64,000 nt of DNA, from contig SCNT01000008.1 of the NCBI GenBank assembly GCA_005503165.1, positions 62,001 to 126,000 of the forward strand. The letters are read 5' to 3'. Position numbers and translations under genes: made by a program. The stretch comes from Sphingomonadaceae bacterium 3R27E2-A (lineage in GTDB: Bacteria; Pseudomonadota; Alphaproteobacteria; Sphingomonadales; Sphingomonadaceae). Shown here piece after piece: positions 50,077-58,665 of the stretch; within the stretch, counting starts at the first letter, position 1; every line of letters begins with the position of its first letter. The notes under the pieces were generated by a model. That model saw only the letters and a program-made list of their open reading frames with translations, was not told where the DNA came from and ran no database searches.

Positions 50077-50273
50077 TGGACGTTGCGCACCTCACATTGA
50101 TGGCCAACCAGATCGCCCGCAACTTCGCCGTGCAAGGCGATGAACGCGCGGCGGCGGCCACTGCCGAACATATCACCTTGTTCTGGGACCCGCGCATGAA
50201 GGCGGCGATCAGAGCGGGAGGTGGGGCGGATTTATCGCCGATTGCCGCTGCGGCGTTGAGCAGGCTGGATTGA
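50076..50273 (+). CDS. fdsD: Formate dehydrogenase delta subunit
   Basis: A 65-residue FdsD-type small subunit (LTLMANQIARNFAVQG, then AEHITLFWDPRMKAAI), needed for assembly or activity of FdsGBA. The GTG start shares a base with the fdsA stop (TAGTG). It ends the block, 17 bases before the convergent thiolase stop. Confidence 0.88.
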   Translation: MDVAHLTLMANQIARNFAVQGDERAAAATAEHITLFWDPRMKAAIRAGGGADLSPIAAAALSRLD

Positions 50274-50290
50274 TACACTGAGGTGTGGAG

Positions 50291-51493
50291 TCAGACACGT
50301 TCCAGCAGCAGCGAGATACCCTGGCCAACCCCGACGCACATCGTGGCGAGTGCGTAACGCCCTCCGTTTCGTGTCAATTCTTCTGTAGCGGTCATGGCTA
50401 AGCGGGCTCCGGACATGCCTAGCGGATGGCCCAGGGCAATAGCGCCACCATTCGGATTGACCCGCGGATCATCATCGGCAATTCCCAACTGACGCAAGAC
50501 CGCCAGGCCCTGAGCCGCAAAGGCTTCGTTGAGTTCGATGGTTGCCAGATCGTCTGTTGTCAGGCCGTGGCGCTCAAGCAGTTTTTTCGTCGCGGGAGCA
50601 GGGCCGATCCCCATGACCCGTGGCGCGACTCCTGCGCTGGCCATGCCGACAATCCGCGCGCGAGGGATCAAGCCATCCCGTTTGGCGGCCTCTTGTGAGG
50701 CAATAATCAGTGCCGCCGCACCATCGTTCACACCGCTGGCGTTGCCAGCAGTGACTGTGCCATCCGGACGCACCACTGGATTAAGCGCGGCGAGTGTTTC
50801 CAACGTGGTGCGCCGGGGATGTTCGTCGCGCTCGACGAGCAGAGGGTCACCTTTGCGCTGGGGAATCGAGACTGGAGCGATTTCTGCAGCAAGGCGTCCG
50901 CTGTCCTGCGCTGCGGCTGCTTTATCCTGACTGCGCAGTGCGAAGGCATCCTGATCCTCGCGTGAGATACCAAATTCATCGGCCACATTTTCGGCTGTCT
51001 CCGGCATCGAATCGACGCCGTAAGCCGCCCGCATCGCCGGATTGATGAACCGCCAGCCGATGGTGGTGTCATGGATCTCGGCATTGCGGGAATAGGCGCT
51101 CTCGGCCTTTGGCATGACAAAGGGAGCGCGGCTCATGCTTTCGACGCCGCCAGCGATCATCAGCCCGGCATCACCCGAACGGATCGCACGGGCGGCCGTG
51201 CCGACGGCATCCAGTCCCGAGCCGCAGAGACGGTTGACTGTCGAGCCGCCCACTTGTTCCGGCAGGCCCGCGAGCAGAGCTGCCATGCGGGCGACATTGC
51301 GGTTGTCTTCGCCGGCCTGGTTGGCGCAGCCCATGATCACGTCGTCAACCTGGCTCCAGTCCACCCCTGGATTGCGTGCGATCAGGGTGCGAATGACATG
51401 GGCGGCAAGATCGTCCGGCCTTACCTTGGCAAGCGCTCCGCCAAAGCGACCGATCGGCGTGCGGATGGCGTCACAGATAAAGGCGTCGGTCAT
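50291..51493 (-). CDS. 3-oxoadipyl-CoA thiolase (cluster 2)
   Basis: A complete 400-residue thiolase that cleaves 3-oxoadipyl-CoA to succinyl-CoA and acetyl-CoA. The nucleophilic Cys is in [17 protein letters not shown], the His is in [19 protein letters not shown] and the second Cys is in [10 protein letters not shown]. The group is PaaJ/PcaF. It is the only intact thiolase in the window and must serve both clusters. It lies on the minus strand, opposite to all other box genes, and is divergent from the isomerase at 51695, with which it shares a 201-bp promoter region. Confidence 0.93.
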   Translation of the reverse strand: MTDAFICDAIRTPIGRFGGALAKVRPDDLAAHVIRTLIARNPGVDWSQVDDVIMGCANQAGEDNRNVARMAALLAGLPEQVGGSTVNRLCGSGLDAVGTAARAIRSGDAGLMIAGGVESMSRAPFVMPKAESAYSRNAEIHDTTIGWRFINPAMRAAYGVDSMPETAENVADEFGISREDQDAFALRSQDKAAAAQDSGRLAAEIAPVSIPQRKGDPLLVERDEHPRRTTLETLAALNPVVRPDGTVTAGNASGVNDGAAALIIASQEAAKRDGLIPRARIVGMASAGVAPRVMGIGPAPATKKLLERHGLTTDDLATIELNEAFAAQGLAVLRQLGIADDDPRVNPNGGAIALGHPLGMSGARLAMTATEELTRNGGRYALATMCVGVGQGISLLLERV

Positions 51494-51694
51494 GATCTAT
51501 CCCATTTTCAACAAGATTGTGACTGCAGTATAAGACACATCGCGACTATTCAACTACCCTTGGGAAGTTGCGACCTACAGCAAAGATTTCATCTCTTGGT
51601 GCGCTCTCTATGCCTTGCTTGCTTCTGCATTATAATGCATATATGGCGCACGAAATCAGGCATACGGCTTGAGCGCGCTGCGGGAGATCCGGGA
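51494..51694. promoter_or_regulatory. Divergent promoter region, thiolase/isomerase
   Basis: Gene-free region between the divergent thiolase and PaaG-like genes. The main visible signal is the TGCA palindrome at 51626-51639. No FNR-like dyad of the kind found before boxC was seen. Confidence 0.5.
51626..51639. promoter_or_regulatory. Candidate BoxR operator, perfect palindrome
   Basis: TGCATTATAATGCA is a perfect 14-bp palindrome and the best example of the TGCR-N6-KGCW motif. It contains TATAAT, so a bound repressor could block a -10 element. It lies 55 bases before the isomerase start. Confidence 0.55.
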
Positions 51695-52480
51695 ATGACA
51701 GGGAACGACGCCCGCGCCAAGCTGGTAACTGATGGGGCGGTCGCGGTTATAACTCTAGTCCGAACCGACCAACTCAACGCTTTTGATGTTGCCATGCATG
51801 GCGCATTGTCGGCATGCCTTGATGCGGTTGCTGCGAGTCCCGCGGTCAGGGTGTTGATACTGACGGGTGAGGAGCGGGCGTTCAGTTCGGGGCAGGACCT
51901 GGGCGAACGAGCCGCTGTCTTCGCAGCTGGCGACATGCCGGATATCCGCGGGTCACTCGACACGTTCTACAATCCGCTTGTCAGGCGGATTGCGGGCCTT
52001 TCAATTCCGGTGATTGCGGCCGTGAACGGCATGGCTTTTGGCGCTGGTGCTGCGATCGCCATTGCTTGCGATATTACGCTTGCCGCAAAGTCGGCACGCT
52101 TTCAGTTCGGCTTTGTCAATGTTGGACTGGGGCCGGACAGTGGTGCAAGCTGGACGCTGCCGCGTTTGGTTGGACTGCAGCGCGCCATGGATCTTGCGCT
52201 CAGCGGCCGAGCAGTGAGTGGGCAGGAAGCTGAGGGCATGGGCCTCGTCGCGCGCTGTGTCGAAGATGATGAGCTGCTTTCCGAAGCATCGCACCTGGCC
52301 CAGCAAATCGCTGCCAAGTCTTCGCTTGCGGTTATGGCAATCAAGCGCCGATTACGTAAAGTGGCAGGCGAGAGTCTTGACGAAGCGCTGGATGCAGAGC
52401 GCGACGCACAGGCTGAGCTGGGTCGAACAGCCGCCTATCGCGATGCCGTTCTGCGCTTTTCTTCGCGGACACGGACCTGA
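51695..52480 (+). CDS. PaaG-like enoyl-CoA isomerase/hydratase (cluster 2)
   Basis: A 261-residue paralogue of 13276. The ATG at 51695 follows GGGAG and aligns with that protein; the long open frame upstream covers the promoter region and opposes the thiolase, so I reject it. Motifs are RAFSSGQDLGERAA, GMAFGAGAAIAIACD and LGPDSGASWTLPRLVG, with the PaaG-type catalytic Asp. It probably moves the 3,4 double bond of dehydroadipyl-CoA to the 2,3 position. BoxD follows after 19 bases. Confidence 0.88.
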   Translation: MTGNDARAKLVTDGAVAVITLVRTDQLNAFDVAMHGALSACLDAVAASPAVRVLILTGEERAFSSGQDLGERAAVFAAGDMPDIRGSLDTFYNPLVRRIAGLSIPVIAAVNGMAFGAGAAIAIACDITLAAKSARFQFGFVNVGLGPDSGASWTLPRLVGLQRAMDLALSGRAVSGQEAEGMGLVARCVEDDELLSEASHLAQQIAAKSSLAVMAIKRRLRKVAGESLDEALDAERDAQAELGRTAAYRDAVLRFSSRTRT

Positions 52481-52499
52481 ATTCGTTGGAGTATCCTTT

Positions 52500-54044
52500 A
52501 TGTCGAACGTGATTTCCCTATCGTCTTATGCAGCAGATCACTGGCTTCCCGCCGGGGGCGCCACCGAACTGGTGTCGGCTATTGACGGCTCTGTAGTCGC
52601 GACCATGCCCGCCAGTGCCGATGCGGCGGCCATGCTCGATCACGCGCGGCGGATAGGTGGCCCGGCCCTGCGGGCGATGACCTTCCAGCAACGTGGCAAG
52701 ATCCTGCGTGCGCTCGCCGATGCGCTGACGGCGCGCAAGGATGAACTTTACGCCCTGTCGCACCTCACCGGTGCGACGCGCGGCGATAACATGTTCGATA
52801 TCGACGGCGGCATTGGCACGCTGTTCGTCTATGCCTCAAAGGCCAAGGCGCTGCCCGATGCCCATGTGATGCTCGACGGAGGGCGCGAAGCGATCAGCAA
52901 GGGCAATTTTGCCGGACAGCACATCCTTGCGCCGCTGAACGGTGTCGCGGTGCATATCAATGCCTATAATTTTCCGGTCTGGGGAATGCTTGAAAAGCTG
53001 GCCCCGACCCTGCTCGCCGGCATGCCGATCATCGTCAAGCCCGCCACGGTGGGGGCTTACCTTGCCGAGGCGGCGTTCCGGATCATGATCGAAAGTGGAG
53101 CCTTGCCGCTGGGTGCTGTTCAGTTACTGCTGGGAAGTACCGGTGATCTGCTCGATCAGCTCGACTGTCAGGACAGCGTGGCCTTCACCGGCTCAGCGGT
53201 GACTGCATCACGGCTCAAGACCCGCCCTGCTATCATCGCCAACACCGTGCGCTTCGCGGCCGAGCAGGACAGCCTCAACGCTTCTGTTCTGGGCACCGAT
53301 GCCACGCCCGACAGTCCTGAATTTGATCTGTTCATCAAGGAGGCCGTGCGCGAGATGACGCAGAAGGCTGGTCAAAAATGCACGGCGATCAGGCGCATCA
53401 TGGTCCCTGAAACATTGCTTGACGCCGCGCAGTCGGCAATCGTTTCACGTCTTGGCAAAACCACCGTCGGCGATCCGCGCCAAGAGGCAACCCGCATGGG
53501 CGCGCTCGCGGGCCTTGCCCAGCGCGAGGATGTCGCCGCCAATGTCGCGCTTCTCATGGCTGAGGCTGCCGTGGTGACTGGCGGTGAAGCGCTGGATCTT
53601 GGTGGCGCTCTATCGGGCGGAGCATTTTTTGCCCCGACATTGCTGCGCTGCGAAAACCCCGGCAGCGCCCAGGCGGTGCACGCGATCGAAGCATTCGGCC
53701 CGGTCTCGACGATCATGCCTTATGCCGATCTTGCCGAAGCTGTGTCGCTTGCCAATGCGGGCAAGGGTTCGCTGGTGATGTCGGTGTTCAGCCACGATCC
53801 CGCCTTCGTAACCGGGCTCGTTTCGGGCAGCTCCATTTTTCACGGTCGTATGATGATCGTTGATCGTGACAGCGCCGCCGATGCAACGGGCCATGGTGCA
53901 GCTTTGCCGCACCTGCAGCACGGCGGACCGGGCAGGGCGGGCGGCGGTGCAGAGCTGGGCGGGTTCATCGGGATGATGCCCTACCTCCAGCGTACCGCCT
54001 TGCAGGCAGCGCCAGTGACACTCGATCTACTGGCCGGAATCTAA
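52500..54044 (+). CDS. boxD: BoxD, 3,4-dehydroadipyl-CoA semialdehyde dehydrogenase (cluster 2)
   Basis: A 514-residue paralogue of 14105 with start MSNVISLSSYAADHWLP at ATG 52500. It keeps INAYNFPVWGMLEKLAPTLL, AAEQDSLNASV and the catalytic Cys in QKAGQKCTAIRR. It ends HLQHGGPGRAGGGAELGG before the last helix, as in copy 1. It lacks the hydratase domain of PaaZ. It oxidises the ring-opened semialdehyde made by BoxC. Confidence 0.92.
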   Translation: MSNVISLSSYAADHWLPAGGATELVSAIDGSVVATMPASADAAAMLDHARRIGGPALRAMTFQQRGKILRALADALTARKDELYALSHLTGATRGDNMFDIDGGIGTLFVYASKAKALPDAHVMLDGGREAISKGNFAGQHILAPLNGVAVHINAYNFPVWGMLEKLAPTLLAGMPIIVKPATVGAYLAEAAFRIMIESGALPLGAVQLLLGSTGDLLDQLDCQDSVAFTGSAVTASRLKTRPAIIANTVRFAAEQDSLNASVLGTDATPDSPEFDLFIKEAVREMTQKAGQKCTAIRRIMVPETLLDAAQSAIVSRLGKTTVGDPRQEATRMGALAGLAQREDVAANVALLMAEAAVVTGGEALDLGGALSGGAFFAPTLLRCENPGSAQAVHAIEAFGPVSTIMPYADLAEAVSLANAGKGSLVMSVFSHDPAFVTGLVSGSSIFHGRMMIVDRDSAADATGHGAALPHLQHGGPGRAGGGAELGGFIGMMPYLQRTALQAAPVTLDLLAGI

Positions 54045-54047
54045 GCC

Positions 54048-56045
54048 ATGTCTGAAGTTACTTCATGGCAGGTGAACGACGGTATTGCTGTCCTGACAAT
54101 CGACAATCCCCCGGTGAATGCCATTTCGGCCAGTGTCCGGTCGGCGCTGGTCGATGGGATCGCTCGGGCCAGTCATGATCCTGACGTCAAGTCTCTGGTG
54201 ATTGCCTGCGCAGGCCGGACATTTTTCGCCGGGGCCGATCTCAAGGAGTTTGGCAAGCCGTCGGTCCAGCCGTTCCTGACCGAAGTGGTGGACACGATCG
54301 AGGCTTCTGTGAAACCTGTCGTCGCGGCAATCCATGGCACGGCTTTGGGCGGCGGGCTGGAAATTGCGATGGCGTGCCATTACCGCGTTGCCGTGCCCAC
54401 AGCAAAACTTGGCATGCCCGAAGTCAAGCTGGCGCTGATGCCCGGCGCGCGCGGCACACAGCATTTGCCGCGTCTGGTCGGGGTGGAACGTGCGCTTGAG
54501 ATCATTGCCCTCGGCGATCCAGTGTTGGCCACTGCGGCAGCGGAAATGGGGTTGGTCGATAAGCTGGCAGATGGGGATCTGCTGGCGGAAGCCATAGCAA
54601 TTGCCCGCCGGGTGGCCAGCGCGCCGCCGCGCCGCACGCGCGACCTTGTGGCACAGCCGGTGCCCGATGCGGTCTACGCGGACTTTGCCGCCAGAAACGC
54701 CCGCAAGTTTCGTGGCTTTGATGCTCCGTCTGCCATTATCGCTTCCGTCCGCGCTGCAACTGAACTCCCGTTTGAGGAAGGCGCGATGCGCGAGCGTGAG
54801 ATTTTCCTCAAACTGCGCGAAGGACCGCAGAATGCGGCCATGCGGCATGTCTTTTTTGCCGAACGCGAAGCGGCCAAGGTTCCGGAAATTGACGGTGTTG
54901 AACCCCGCGCTGTCGCCAAAGTGGGCGTGATCGGCGCGGGCACGATGGGCAGCGGCATTGCCATTGCCGTGTTAAACGCCGGCCTGCCGGTGACGCTCTT
55001 CGAGCGTGACAGTGCAGCGCTGGATCGCGGCGTTACGAAGATTCAATCGACGCTCGAGGCGAATGTCCGCGCAGGGCGGATGGCGCGCGAAAAAGCGGAC
55101 GCTGCCCTGGCATCCTTGCGTCCGGTGCTTGCCATCGAGGAACTGGCCGACTGCGATCTGGTGATTGAAGCGGCGTTCGAGACCATGGAGGTCAAACAGG
55201 CGATCTTCTCGCAACTGGACCTTGTGATAAAGCAAGGCGCGGTGCTGGCGACCAATACATCTTACCTCGATGTCGATGCGATAGCTGCCATGACCAAGCG
55301 GCCCCAGGATGTCGTCGGGCTGCATTTCTTTTCTCCCGCCAATATCATGAAGCTGTTGGAGATCGTTCGCGGCAAGGCAACCGCCCCCGATGTGCTGGCC
55401 ACGGCACTGGCCGTTGCCAAGCGTATCGGCAAAGTTCCGGTTGTTTCGGGTAATGCCTATGGTTTCATTGGCAATCGCATGCTGGCGGTGCGCCGCCGCG
55501 AAGCCGAAGCAATGGTGGTTGAGGGAGCATCGCCGCAGCAGGTCGATCTAGTTCTTGAACGCTTCGGCTTCCCCATGGGGCCGTTCCGCATGGGAGACCT
55601 TGCCGGGCTGGACCTTGGTTGGTCGGCAGAAATTTCCACGGGTTCTACGGTTCGCGAACGACTGTGCGAGGCGGGCCGGCGCGGGCAGAAGACCAAGGCG
55701 GGCTTCTATGACTACGACGAGGCGATGAAACCGCAGCCCTCAAGCATTGCCGAAGACCTGATCGCCCACTTTGCACGCGACACTGGAATCACTCGGCGCA
55801 GCTTCACGGGTGATGAGATTCTCGACCGCCTGCTGTGGCCCATGGTTGACGAGGGCGCGCAGTTGCTTGCCGAGGGTATTGCTCAACGGACTTCCGATAT
55901 CGATACGGTCTGGCTCAACGGATATGGCTGGCCGGTATGGACAGGAGGGCCGATGTTTCATGCCCGCCAGACCGGCATCGCCGAAGTGTGCCGCCGCCTT
56001 GAAGCTTTGGGCATCCAGCCTTCCGAAGCATTGAGAAATCTCTGA
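54048..56045 (+). CDS. Enoyl-CoA hydratase/3-hydroxyacyl-CoA dehydrogenase fusion (cluster 2)
   Basis: A 665-residue FadB/FadJ-type enzyme, paralogue of 15653. The crotonase domain (FFAGADLKEFGKPS, GTALGGGLEIAMACHYRVA) occupies the first 190 residues. The dehydrogenase starts near 280 with VGVIGAGTMGSGIAIA and has LATNTSYLDV and GLHFFSPANIMKL. It carries out hydration and oxidation of the C6 dicarboxylyl-CoA. It lies 3 bases after boxD and 2 bases before the thioesterase. Confidence 0.9.
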   Translation: MSEVTSWQVNDGIAVLTIDNPPVNAISASVRSALVDGIARASHDPDVKSLVIACAGRTFFAGADLKEFGKPSVQPFLTEVVDTIEASVKPVVAAIHGTALGGGLEIAMACHYRVAVPTAKLGMPEVKLALMPGARGTQHLPRLVGVERALEIIALGDPVLATAAAEMGLVDKLADGDLLAEAIAIARRVASAPPRRTRDLVAQPVPDAVYADFAARNARKFRGFDAPSAIIASVRAATELPFEEGAMREREIFLKLREGPQNAAMRHVFFAEREAAKVPEIDGVEPRAVAKVGVIGAGTMGSGIAIAVLNAGLPVTLFERDSAALDRGVTKIQSTLEANVRAGRMAREKADAALASLRPVLAIEELADCDLVIEAAFETMEVKQAIFSQLDLVIKQGAVLATNTSYLDVDAIAAMTKRPQDVVGLHFFSPANIMKLLEIVRGKATAPDVLATALAVAKRIGKVPVVSGNAYGFIGNRMLAVRRREAEAMVVEGASPQQVDLVLERFGFPMGPFRMGDLAGLDLGWSAEISTGSTVRERLCEAGRRGQKTKAGFYDYDEAMKPQPSSIAEDLIAHFARDTGITRRSFTGDEILDRLLWPMVDEGAQLLAEGIAQRTSDIDTVWLNGYGWPVWTGGPMFHARQTGIAEVCRRLEALGIQPSEALRNL

Positions 56046-56047
56046 CC

Positions 56048-56470
56048 ATGGCATTTGAAACGACAGTGCTTGTTCGCTTCGGCGACATCGATGGCGCAGG
56101 GATCGTCTTCTATCCCCGTTTTTTTGAAATGCTCAATTCGGCGGTCGAGGACTGGTGCGCCCAAGAACTGCAACTGGATTTCCATACCATGCACATGGTC
56201 CTTGGGATGGGGATTCCCATTGTCGATATCGCTGCGACCTTTGCGGTGCCAAGTGTTCTTGGCGATGTCTTGACAGTGCGCATCGTCCCGCAAGCAATTG
56301 GCAAGAGCAGTTGCCGGTTGAAGGCTGACTTCAGTTGCCACGGCGAACACCGCCTCACAATGGAAATGACGGTTGTGTGGATGAATCTGGCCAAACGCAA
56401 ATCAGAGCCTTGGCCCCTAGAAATCCGCGAAAGGATCGAAACCGGGCTAACCCGCGAGCTGAAAGCATGA
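56048..56470 (+). CDS. 4-hydroxybenzoyl-CoA thioesterase-like hotdog protein
   Basis: A 140-residue single hotdog domain of the 4HBT group. The signature RFGDIDGAGIVFYPRFFEMLNSAVEDW contains the catalytic Asp used by Pseudomonas-type 4-hydroxybenzoyl-CoA thioesterase. It may cleave benzoyl-CoA analogues that the epoxidase cannot process, freeing CoA. Cluster 1 has no copy. Its stop overlaps the next thioesterase start. Confidence 0.85.
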   Translation: MAFETTVLVRFGDIDGAGIVFYPRFFEMLNSAVEDWCAQELQLDFHTMHMVLGMGIPIVDIAATFAVPSVLGDVLTVRIVPQAIGKSSCRLKADFSCHGEHRLTMEMTVVWMNLAKRKSEPWPLEIRERIETGLTRELKA

Positions 56471-56862
56471 CCCGCCCAACTGAAGAGCCAGTCATAAGGA
56501 TCGCGACTACCCCGATGGATGCCAATGTTTATGGTGGCGTCTTCGGCGGCTGGCTGCTCAGCATCATGGACGCCGGGGCAGGCTTGATTGCGGCACGCTT
56601 CACCAAAGGACAGACAGCGACTGTCGCGGTTGACGGAATTTCGCTGGAGTCGCCGGTCAAGGTTGGCGACGAGGTATCGGTTTATGGCAAGGTCGAGCGA
56701 ATTGGCAGGACGTCGTTCACTGTTCCGGTCGAGTCGTGGAAACGGGATCGCCACGAGGAGGAATCCTCGCTTGTTGGTAGGGCACTGTTCACATTCGTAG
56801 CCCTTGACGCAGGCGGAAAACCACGACGGATTGATGAGAACCCAAAGGAACAGGCAGCATGA
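56467..56862 (+). CDS. YciA-like acyl-CoA thioesterase
   Basis: A 131-residue hotdog protein starting at ATG 56467, which overlaps the previous stop. The motif TTPMDANVYGGVFGGWLLSIMDAGAGLIAA is that of the YciA/ACOT group, where the Asp of MDAG is catalytic. The following strands are ATVAVDGISLESPVKVGDEVSVYG and RIGRTSFTVPVESW. Having two different thioesterases in tandem in one operon points to CoA recycling or detoxification. The substrate is unknown. Confidence 0.85.
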   Translation: MTRPTEEPVIRIATTPMDANVYGGVFGGWLLSIMDAGAGLIAARFTKGQTATVAVDGISLESPVKVGDEVSVYGKVERIGRTSFTVPVESWKRDRHEEESSLVGRALFTFVALDAGGKPRRIDENPKEQAA

Positions 56863-57875
56863 TGCGGATCAAACTGGTTGGTCGCAGCGGCCTGCGCAGC
56901 AGTGAAATTGCGCTTGGCGCCATGACGTTTGGCGACAAGCGCGACTGGGGTACCCCGCCTGACGAAGCCGAAGCCATCCTTGCGGCCTATGTAGAACACG
57001 GTGGGACAACCATCGATACCGCGCCGAATTATGCCAGCGGTGCTAGCGAGGAAATCGTCGGCCGTTTCGCCAGATCACGGCGAGATGAATTGGTGATCTC
57101 CACCAAATACACCGGATCAACGTCGTCGCATCCGCTGGCCGGTGGCAACAGTCGCCGGGCCATGGTGCAATCGGTCGAGGCAAGCCTGCGCCGCCTAGAC
57201 ACTGATCGGATCGATCTGCTCTGGTTGCACTTCTGGGATTTCACCACGCCGCTCGACGAAGTTTTGCGGGCGGCTGATGATCTCGTGCGGGCAGGCAAGA
57301 TTCTTTACTTCGGGTTGTCCGACACACCTGCCTGGCTCGCGAGCCGGGCGGTCACGATGGCCGAGTTGACGCGCAGCGCCCCGGTAGTGGCGCTGCAACT
57401 TGAATACAACGCTGCCAGCCGCGATGTTGAGCAAGATTTCCTGCCGATGGCGAAGGCCTGCGATTTGGGCGTTTTCTGCTGGGGTCCGCTTGCGGCGGGA
57501 GCGCTTGCGGCTGGCTCAGCGCCACAACGTCGTCCTGCTTCAGCGATCCCTGCCGAAGTCGCAGAAGCCGCAATTCGGTTGCAAGCGATCGCTGGTGATC
57601 TGGGCAGGTCCACCGGATCAGTCGCTCTGCGCTGGATCATGCAATCCGGTTTGGCATCCTGTTTCCCGATAATCGGGGCCCGTTCGGGGCAGCAATTAAG
57701 CCAGATGCTGGGCGACATTGCTGATCCGCTAGACGACGCAACAATGCAGGGGATTAACGGGATCGCGGCGTCTGCTCCTACGTTTCCCAACCGGCTCATC
57801 CAGTCGAGCTACTTGCGGAAATTCGCGTTTGGCGATGCTTCCCGTTTCAATCTGCCAGTAAATCCGCGTAACTAA
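56859..57875 (+). CDS. Aldo/keto reductase
   Basis: A 338-residue NADPH-dependent aldo/keto reductase of the AKR type that resembles Tas and YajO. The active-site Asp and Tyr are in TTIDTAPNYASGASEEIVG, the Lys is in ELVISTKYTGSTSSHP and the His is in IDLLWLHFWDFTTPLDE. The cofactor end is FPIIGARSGQQLSQML. It may reduce reactive aldehydes, such as ring-cleavage semialdehydes, or act on an aromatic aldehyde upstream. An N-terminal fragment of a paralogue lies at 2904-3116. Start ATG 56859 overlaps the thioesterase stop. Confidence 0.9.
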   Translation: MMRIKLVGRSGLRSSEIALGAMTFGDKRDWGTPPDEAEAILAAYVEHGGTTIDTAPNYASGASEEIVGRFARSRRDELVISTKYTGSTSSHPLAGGNSRRAMVQSVEASLRRLDTDRIDLLWLHFWDFTTPLDEVLRAADDLVRAGKILYFGLSDTPAWLASRAVTMAELTRSAPVVALQLEYNAASRDVEQDFLPMAKACDLGVFCWGPLAAGALAAGSAPQRRPASAIPAEVAEAAIRLQAIAGDLGRSTGSVALRWIMQSGLASCFPIIGARSGQQLSQMLGDIADPLDDATMQGINGIAASAPTFPNRLIQSSYLRKFAFGDASRFNLPVNPRN

Positions 57876-57900
57876 TCATCGTTTGGAAGGACCCCTGACA

Positions 57901-58665
57901 TTGGCAAATGAGACCGGCTCACCCGCGCCGCAAACCGTCGTGGCAGCATCGACGGTAATCGTCTTTCGCAAATCACTGGTCGGTCCGCCCGAGATCTTGA
58001 TGGCCCGGCGTTCCAAGACACTTTCCTTTGCCGCCAGTGCGGTGGTCTTTCCCGGCGGAAAGATTGCCGAGGCCGACCTGCGCCTTGCCGATGGCGATGA
58101 AGAGCAGGCGGCGCGGATTGCTGTTGTGCGCGAGACGATTGAGGAAACCGGGTTGGTTCTTTGTGTCAACGGCGCAGTTAGCGCGGAACAAGCCGCCCAT
58201 GCCCGTGCGATGCTGGTCGAGAACGAAGACCTTGCGCCAGTCCTTGAACGGTTTGGCTGGTCGCTTGATACAGACGGTCTGGTCAACTTTGCACGCTGGC
58301 TGCCCAACTTCAAACCGGGACGGATATTCGACACACGCTTCTATCTGGCTGACGTCGGTACGGGCGCAGTGGAACTGGCACCTGACCACGGTGAGAACAC
58401 GCAGCTTTTCTGGATTTCGGCGGTATCGGCGCTCGAACAGGTTGAGCAAGGCAAATTGAAGGCAATCTACCCTACACGCCGCAATCTGGAGCGGCTTGCT
58501 CAATTCGACAGCTTCGAGGAGGCCTGCAATCACGCTCTGTCCACACCTGACGCGACAATTTCGCCTTGGATTGAACAGGGTGACGAATGCGAAATGCTCT
58601 GCATTCCGGAAGGAATGGGCTATCCTGTGACTTCGGCACCATTATCGCAGATAACTGTTGGCTGA
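57901..58665 (+). CDS. NUDIX hydrolase, CoA-pyrophosphatase-like
   Basis: A 254-residue NUDIX protein. I choose TTG 57901, 9 bases after GGAAGGA; TTG 57883 would put the start before this Shine-Dalgarno. The NUDIX box is spread out by an insertion: FPGGKIAEAD, then ARIAVVRETIEETGLVL with the metal-binding RE-xx-EE-x-G. This layout is seen in NUDT7/NUDT19-like enzymes that split CoA and acyl-CoA, so it may clear unusable CoA esters. It ends the box cluster 2 operon; decayed IS sequence follows. Confidence 0.8.
   Translation: MANETGSPAPQTVVAASTVIVFRKSLVGPPEILMARRSKTLSFAASAVVFPGGKIAEADLRLADGDEEQAARIAVVRETIEETGLVLCVNGAVSAEQAAHARAMLVENEDLAPVLERFGWSLDTDGLVNFARWLPNFKPGRIFDTRFYLADVGTGAVELAPDHGENTQLFWISAVSALEQVEQGKLKAIYPTRRNLERLAQFDSFEEACNHALSTPDATISPWIEQGDECEMLCIPEGMGYPVTSAPLSQITVG

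Noticed and set aside
51071..51694. Long N-terminal extension of the isomerase frame
   Set aside because: It runs through the shared promoter and opposite the thiolase; the ATG at 51695 has a Shine-Dalgarno and aligns with the cluster 1 protein.
3258..58665. Recent tandem duplication of one box cluster
   Set aside because: The paralogues differ at many silent positions and in gene order, and only cluster 2 has the C1 block; this is older divergence or separate acquisition.
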